Positions 37,451 through 41,805 of a stretch of 41,805 nt of DNA are shown one piece after another; position 1 is the stretch's first letter, and each line of letters starts with the position of its first letter. The notes under the pieces were generated by a model, which worked only from the letters and a program-made list of their open reading frames with translations, had not been told where the DNA came from and did not search any database. Origin of the DNA: a virus; IMG/VR virus record IMGVR_UViG_3300011115_000186, positions 1-41,805 of that record. One strand, 5' to 3'. A program made the position numbers and the translations under genes.

Positions 37451-39937
37451 ATGGCAACCAACATAGACAAGTCTTTGTACCAAGCCCCTATGGGCTTATC
37501 TGATCTAGCGGGGCCGGATATTGAGATAGAGATAGAAGACCCTGAGGCTGTACGCATTGGGATCGACGGCATAGAGATTGAGATAGAGCCGGGAGAGGAT
37601 ACGGCTGAAGACTTTGAGGCGAACATAGCCGACTACATGAGTGACTCTGAGTTGGACAGTCTAGGGTCAGAGCTAGTTGAGGACTTTGGCAAAGACATGA
37701 TGGATCGTAAGGAGTGGATACAGACCTACGTTGATGGGCTTAAGCTGCTAGGTCTTAAGTATGAGGAGCGCACGGAGCCTTGGAACGGGGCTTGTGGTGT
37801 ATTCCACCCGATGCTTACTGAGTCTGTGGTTAGATTCCAGAGTGAAGGGATCATGGAGACATTCCCTGCTGCGGGGCCAGTCAAGACCCAGATCATTGGG
37901 AAGGATACCCCGGAGAAAGAAGAAGCTGCTACCCGTGTCCGTGAGGATATGAACTACCAGTTGACCGAGGTAATGCACGAGTACCGCCCGGAGCATGAGA
38001 AGATGCTGTGGTCGCTGCCACTAGCAGGTAGTGCGTTCAAGAAGGTCTATTACGATCCAAGCAAAGGTCGGCAGGTTTCGATGTTTGTTCCAGCAGAAGA
38101 GATCGTTGTTCCGTATGGAGCGTCTAGTCTGGAGTCAGCAGAAAGAGTTACGCACATCATGCGTAAGACTCCGAACGACCTGAAGAAGCTGATGGCTGCT
38201 GGGTTCTACTCTGATGTTGAGTTGGGTGAGCCGACAAACGAGCTAGATGATATTGAGAAGCAGAAGGCCAAGGATCAGGGGTTTTCAGCTACCTATGACA
38301 ATAGATACCGCATTCTTGAGATGCAGGTTGACCTTGACCTGAAAGGCTACGAGGATGTAGATAAATACGGAGAAGTCACGGGTATCGCGCTACCGTACAT
38401 TGTTACCCTTGAGAAGGGGACTTCTAAGATTCTGGCTATACGGCGTAATTGGTACGAGGATGACAAGCTAAAACTCAAGCGCGATCACTTTGTACACTAC
38501 CAGTACATCCCCGGCTTTGGGTTCTATGGGTATGGGCTAATTCACCTGATCGGTGGGTATGCTAAAAGCGCGACCATATTGATGCGGCAGTTAGTGGATG
38601 CTGGCACATTGAGTAACCTTCCCGGTGGTCTGAAGTCTAGGGGCTTGCGGATAAAGGGAGATGACACTCCGATAGCTCCGGGGGAGTTCCGGGACGTAGA
38701 TGTGCCATCAGGATCAATCCGTGACAATATTCTACCGCTGCCATACAAGGAGCCGAGTCAGGTTCTGTACACGCTGTTTCAGAATATTGTTCAGGAGGGA
38801 CGGTCATTCGCCTCTGCTGGAGATATGAATGTAAGCGACATGTCGGCGCAGGCTCCAGTAGGCACTACTCTGGCTATTCTTGAGCGGACGTTGAAGGTAA
38901 TGGGCGCGGTTCAAGCCCGGATGCACTTTTCGATGCGGCAAGAGTTTAGGCTCCTCAAGCACATTATTGCGGACTACACGCCCGAGGAGTACAGCTACGA
39001 CCCTGAGGAGGGGGATAGGAAAGCGAAGAAGTCTGACTATGATGCGGTAGATGTGATACCCGTGTCGGATCCGAATGCGGCTACGATGGCACAGAAGATT
39101 GTGCAGTATCAGGCGGCACTTCAGTTGGCTCAGACAGCACCGCAGTTGTATAACCTGCCCCTGCTCCACAGGCAGATGATTGAGATTCTGGGCATAAAGA
39201 ACGCAGCTAAACTGATACCGCTTGAGGATGATCAGGTACCGATAGACCCGGTGCAAGAGAACCAGAACTTGCTTAACCACAAGCCAGTCAAGGCGTTCAT
39301 GGAGCAGAACCATGAGGCTCACATAGCCATGCACATGGGGATGATGCAGGATCCGAAAATTATGATGCTGCTTCAGAATAACCCGCAGGCTCCCATGCTA
39401 CAGGCGGCAGTTATGGCACACGTTAATGAGCATATAGGGTTTAACTACCGCAGGGAGATAGAGACTCGCATCGGCATGACGCTCCCCGGTGAAGAGACTA
39501 ATAAGCACGTTCCGCAAGAGATGGCTGATCAGATTGCTGTGCTTACGGCACAGGCGGCTACGGCGATGTCCCAGCAGAACCAAGCGATGGCTGCTCAACA
39601 ACAGGCGCAACAGAAGATGCAAGACCCGATTATTCAGATGCAGATGCAAGAGCTTCAGCTTAAAACAGAAGACCTGAAACTCAAGCAGCAAAAGCAGATC
39701 ATCGACGCTACGGCTAAGGCTGATCAGATCAGGGTTGAAGAGTCACGGATTGCGGCGCAGAAGGAGATTGCAGCTATGCAGGTAGGGGCTACGGCTGCGG
39801 CAGCACGGGATAAGCTTGCTAAACAACAGGAGCTTGAGGGAGCGCGAATGGGTATAGATATAGCTAAAAGTAAGGCACAATTGTCTCACCAGCGTTCCAC
39901 CCAGATCATTCAGAATCGTCTACCACAGAAAGGTTAA
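37451..39937 (+). CDS. portal protein (P22-like, long)
   Basis: This 828-residue protein has an AAGGA ribosome site. After an acidic N-terminus with repeated EIEIE stretches (residues ~24-60), the portal body starts near WIQTYVDGLKLLGLKYEERT and includes RFQSEGIMETFPAAGP, WSLPLAGSAFKKVYYDP and a long central region with GFGFYGYGLIHLIGG. The C-terminal ~130 residues are Gln/Ala/Met-rich coiled coil, which would form the barrel. The size and C-terminal barrel match P22-type portals of podoviruses. It forms the dodecameric gate for DNA at one capsid vertex and lies between terminase and scaffold. Confidence 0.88.
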   Translation: MATNIDKSLYQAPMGLSDLAGPDIEIEIEDPEAVRIGIDGIEIEIEPGEDTAEDFEANIADYMSDSELDSLGSELVEDFGKDMMDRKEWIQTYVDGLKLLGLKYEERTEPWNGACGVFHPMLTESVVRFQSEGIMETFPAAGPVKTQIIGKDTPEKEEAATRVREDMNYQLTEVMHEYRPEHEKMLWSLPLAGSAFKKVYYDPSKGRQVSMFVPAEEIVVPYGASSLESAERVTHIMRKTPNDLKKLMAAGFYSDVELGEPTNELDDIEKQKAKDQGFSATYDNRYRILEMQVDLDLKGYEDVDKYGEVTGIALPYIVTLEKGTSKILAIRRNWYEDDKLKLKRDHFVHYQYIPGFGFYGYGLIHLIGGYAKSATILMRQLVDAGTLSNLPGGLKSRGLRIKGDDTPIAPGEFRDVDVPSGSIRDNILPLPYKEPSQVLYTLFQNIVQEGRSFASAGDMNVSDMSAQAPVGTTLAILERTLKVMGAVQARMHFSMRQEFRLLKHIIADYTPEEYSYDPEEGDRKAKKSDYDAVDVIPVSDPNAATMAQKIVQYQAALQLAQTAPQLYNLPLLHRQMIEILGIKNAAKLIPLEDDQVPIDPVQENQNLLNHKPVKAFMEQNHEAHIAMHMGMMQDPKIMMLLQNNPQAPMLQAAVMAHVNEHIGFNYRREIETRIGMTLPGEETNKHVPQEMADQIAVLTAQAATAMSQQNQAMAAQQQAQQKMQDPIIQMQMQELQLKTEDLKLKQQKQIIDATAKADQIRVEESRIAAQKEIAAMQVGATAAAARDKLAKQQELEGARMGIDIAKSKAQLSHQRSTQIIQNRLPQKG

Positions 39938-39940
39938 TAA

Positions 39941-40141
39941 TTGGAAACACATAAGATACTTGCACATATCGCCAAGGAAATTGACAAGCACCGAAGCGAT
40001 CAGGCTAGCTTTCTAGCCTCAGGTAGAGCAGGAGATTACGCCGAGTATCGGCACGTTTGTGGGGTTATCCGGGGTCTAACCTTCACAGATCAAATTGTCA
40101 AAGACCTCGTGCAAAGAATGGAGATTAACGAAGATGAGTGA
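39941..40141 (+). CDS. small hypothetical head-module protein (66 aa)
   Basis: This 66-residue helical protein starts at a TTG with AAAGG 7 bases upstream, 3 bases after the portal stop. Sequence features are ILAHIAKEIDKHRSDQASFL and YAEYRHVCGVIRGLTFTDQI. Short proteins of this kind, with a YxxRxxxGxIRGL helix, are often seen between portal and scaffold in related phages. The role is unknown. It overlaps the GroES-like gene by 8 bases. Confidence 0.6.
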   Translation: METHKILAHIAKEIDKHRSDQASFLASGRAGDYAEYRHVCGVIRGLTFTDQIVKDLVQRMEINEDE

Positions 40142-40544
40142 ACTTCTAATTGGACAATCGCTAGACCCTAGCGGCCCCGTATCTGTGCTACCCGATAGCG
40201 CGGAAGAAAAGGCCAAGCAGATTCCAGACCCCGCTACTTACCACGTTCTGTGCGTTTTACCAGAAACGGAAGATAGGTACGACAACGGAATACTGAAATC
40301 TGGGCAGACTATGCAGTACGAGGAATTGCTTTCCCCAGTGCTGTTTGTCATCAAGATAGGCCCAGATGCCTTCAAAGACGAGAAACGGTTCCCTAGTGGG
40401 CCTTCTTGTAAGACAGGTGACTTTGTTGTGGTTCGCCCTAGTTCGGGGTCCCGGATGAAGATTCACGGGCAGGAATTTAGGATCATCAATGATGACTCTA
40501 TTGAAGCGGTTGTTCAAGACCCCCGTGGCATTACACGGGTATAA
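40134..40544 (+). CDS. GroES-like co-chaperonin domain protein
   Basis: I start this at the ATG at 40134, which overlaps the preceding stop. The 136-residue protein has a Cpn10-type layout: HVLCVLPETEDRYDNGILKS (37-56), a beta segment VLFVIKIGPDAF (69-80), KTGDFVVVRPSSGSRMKIHG (93-112) and EFRIINDDSIEAVVQDP (114-130). These parallel GroES signatures, namely GII near a mobile loop, VGPG, KVGDxVxF and E/DGEEYLIMREDDILAVV. It could replace host GroES in folding the capsid protein, as T4 gp31 does, or be a structural relative. It lies between portal and scaffold, a place where capsid folding matters. Confidence 0.75.
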   Translation: MSELLIGQSLDPSGPVSVLPDSAEEKAKQIPDPATYHVLCVLPETEDRYDNGILKSGQTMQYEELLSPVLFVIKIGPDAFKDEKRFPSGPSCKTGDFVVVRPSSGSRMKIHGQEFRIINDDSIEAVVQDPRGITRV

Positions 40545-40554
40545 GGAGTAGAAA

Positions 40555-41496
40555 ATGGATAAAGAAGAATTTGAGTTTCCTGATGAGAAGGAAGCTAAGG
40601 CTAATGAAGTTGAGATAGAGATTGTTGATGACACCCCGGAGGTAGACCGTGGCAAATCGGCTATGGCTGCTCCTGTTGATGAAGTAACGGATGAAGAACT
40701 GGCTTCATACGACGAAAAGGTACAGAAGCGGATTAAGAAGTTCACCAAGGGATACCATGATGAACGACGGGCTAAAGAGGAAGCTTTCCGTGAGCGTGAG
40801 GCTGCTGAAGGCTTTGCGCGTTCCATATTTCAGGAGAACAAACGGCTACAGAGCCAGCTAGCTAACGGCAGTAATGCGTATATAGAGCAGTCTAAATCTG
40901 CTGCTACGCAAGAGCTTGAAGCGGTAAAGAAACGGTACAAGGAAGCTTATGAGTCTGCTGACTCTGACGCGATGGTTCAGGCACAGGCAGATATTGCCAA
41001 AGCTACCTTGCGACTGGATAAAGCGGAGAATATGCGACCTGTTCAGGTCGAAGAACGGGAGATGCCTGTTGCGCAGCAACAACAGCAACAGCCACAAAAA
41101 TCTACGGTAAATCCCCGCACTCAAGAGTGGATAGACGCTAATAATGAGTGGTTTGGCGCTCCCGGCTTCGAAGATATGACTATGATGGCAATGGGGCTTG
41201 ACAAAAAGCTTCAGCGCGAGTATGGTGCGGACTATATCGGTAGTGATAAATATTTTAAGAATATTGACACTACAATGCGAAAGAGATTCCCCGAGCATTT
41301 CGGGAGCCAACCGGATGAGGAAGAAACCCCTCGCCGTGCAAGTAGACCAGCTTCTGTGGTAGCCCCGGCTACGAGGAGCACACCGCCTAACCGTATTAGG
41401 CTCAAGGCATCTGAGGCCGCGATTGCTCGTAGGCTTGGGGTTCCTTTAGAGCTTTATGCTAAACAGGTTGCTAAACTGAATACGAGTGGAGTATGA
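40555..41496 (+). CDS. scaffolding protein
   Basis: This 313-residue, highly charged, helical protein has AAGGAG before its ATG. The acidic N-terminus (DKEEFEFPDEKEAKANEVEI) is followed by a coiled coil at ~65-165 with KRIKKFTKGYHDERRAKEE and LQSQLANGS, a Gln run near 175-182, and a basic C-terminus with RIRLKASEAAIARRLG. Helical, charged proteins between portal and capsid genes are typical phage scaffolds that guide capsid assembly and later leave. The basic end would bind the capsid protein. It overlaps the next gene by ATGA. Confidence 0.85.
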   Translation: MDKEEFEFPDEKEAKANEVEIEIVDDTPEVDRGKSAMAAPVDEVTDEELASYDEKVQKRIKKFTKGYHDERRAKEEAFREREAAEGFARSIFQENKRLQSQLANGSNAYIEQSKSAATQELEAVKKRYKEAYESADSDAMVQAQADIAKATLRLDKAENMRPVQVEEREMPVAQQQQQQPQKSTVNPRTQEWIDANNEWFGAPGFEDMTMMAMGLDKKLQREYGADYIGSDKYFKNIDTTMRKRFPEHFGSQPDEEETPRRASRPASVVAPATRSTPPNRIRLKASEAAIARRLGVPLELYAKQVAKLNTSGV

Positions 41497-41805
41497 ATAT
41501 GAGTGAAGTTAAAACAGGTCGTTTGAATCGAGAACTTGAAACACGAGATACCGTTGAGCGCCCCAAAAAATGGTCGCCTCCTCAACTGCTGCCAGAACCC
41601 AATCCAGAGCCGGGTTATGGATTTCGTTGGATTCGATTGAGTACGCTTGGTGTAGCTGACGCCATTAACATATCTTCCAAGTTACGAGAGGGTTGGGAAC
41701 CTGTGAAGGCATCGGATCATCCTGAAGTGCAATTGATGGGAGGGCAGTCTCTGCGTTTCCCCGATAGCATTGAGATTGGTGGCCTGCTGCTTTGCAAAAC
41801 ACCTG
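41493..41805 (+). CDS. conserved hypothetical head-module protein (3' truncated)
   Basis: The frame starts at the ATG at 41493 (ATGA overlap; a second ATG is at 41499) and runs off the right edge. The visible ~104 residues contain PNPEPGYGFRWIRLSTLG, NISSKLREGWEPVKASDHPE and FPDSIEIGGLLLCKTP. A YGFRWIR...REGWEPV pattern is familiar from small proteins located between scaffold and major capsid genes in related phages. The function is unknown. The major capsid gene is expected next, outside this window. Confidence 0.65.
   Translation, partial: MNMSEVKTGRLNRELETRDTVERPKKWSPPQLLPEPNPEPGYGFRWIRLSTLGVADAINISSKLREGWEPVKASDHPEVQLMGGQSLRFPDSIEIGGLLLCKTP

Noticed and set aside
1-41805. tRNA genes, integrase, insertion sequences
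   Set aside because: I looked for CCA-ended cloverleafs, tyrosine or serine recombinase motifs and transposase signatures and saw none.

Overview
This window is part of the genome of a tailed double-stranded DNA phage (Caudoviricetes). The evidence is a large terminase, a long P22-like portal and a scaffolding protein, opposed by a compact phage replication module. There is no integrase, excisionase, lysogeny repressor or tRNA, so nothing points to a prophage. The long portal, the 2,234-residue internal-type protein with LPD38-like sequence, and the lack of any tail sheath or classical tape measure suggest a podovirus-like particle. Several small proteins resemble those of uncultured aquatic phages, but the host cannot be named from sequence. 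The genetic code is standard (TAA, TAG and TGA are all used as stops). Both ends of the window lie inside plus-strand structural genes. The major capsid, tail tube and lysis genes are not visible, so the window is a piece of a larger, probably circularly mapping genome.

Layout. (1) 1-12,911, plus strand: late virion genes, namely the end of a structural protein, a small Ala/Gly-rich protein, two large low-complexity virion proteins (997 and 843 aa) and the 2,234-aa protein. (2) 12,904-32,170, minus strand: a tightly packed early/replication operon. From its promoter end it holds small zinc and unknown proteins, a conserved phage gene, a MoxR-type AAA+ ATPase, a 30-aa membrane peptide, a metallopeptidase-VWA protein, three unknown proteins, a VRR-NUC nuclease, and a run of ten tiny genes linked by ATGA or 8-base overlaps. 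It continues with a DUF3310 protein, family A DNA polymerase, RecB/Cas4-like nuclease, HNH-like protein, SNF2 helicase, a putative ssDNA-binding protein, an HTH protein and a primase-helicase. (3) 32,171-33,014: no long gene, but a strong replication-origin candidate with 14 copies of TGGAAT/ATTCCA, a perfect DnaA box and a TA run. (4) 33,015-34,886, minus strand: three single-gene units, each with its own sigma70-type promoter (TTGACA, 17-bp spacer, -10) and a strong intrinsic terminator. A repeated ~100-bp sequence cassette is associated with each. (5) 34,887-35,128: a G-poor, C-rich spacer at the divergence point. (6) 35,129 to the end, plus strand: terminase small and large subunits, portal, a GroES-like protein, scaffold and an incomplete gene.

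How it fits together. The minus-strand genes would take over the host and copy DNA: primase-helicase, PolA, SSB, SNF2 helicase and nucleases, with transcription starting beside the candidate origin. The plus-strand genes package DNA and build the particle. The points most worth following are the MoxR/VWA module with its embedded membrane peptide, the iteron-rich origin candidate, the repeated promoter/terminator cassettes with a shared palindromic element, and the paralogous genes whose conserved C-terminal codons also form the next gene's ribosome binding site. A duplicated coiled-coil segment inside the 2,234-aa virion protein also stands out.
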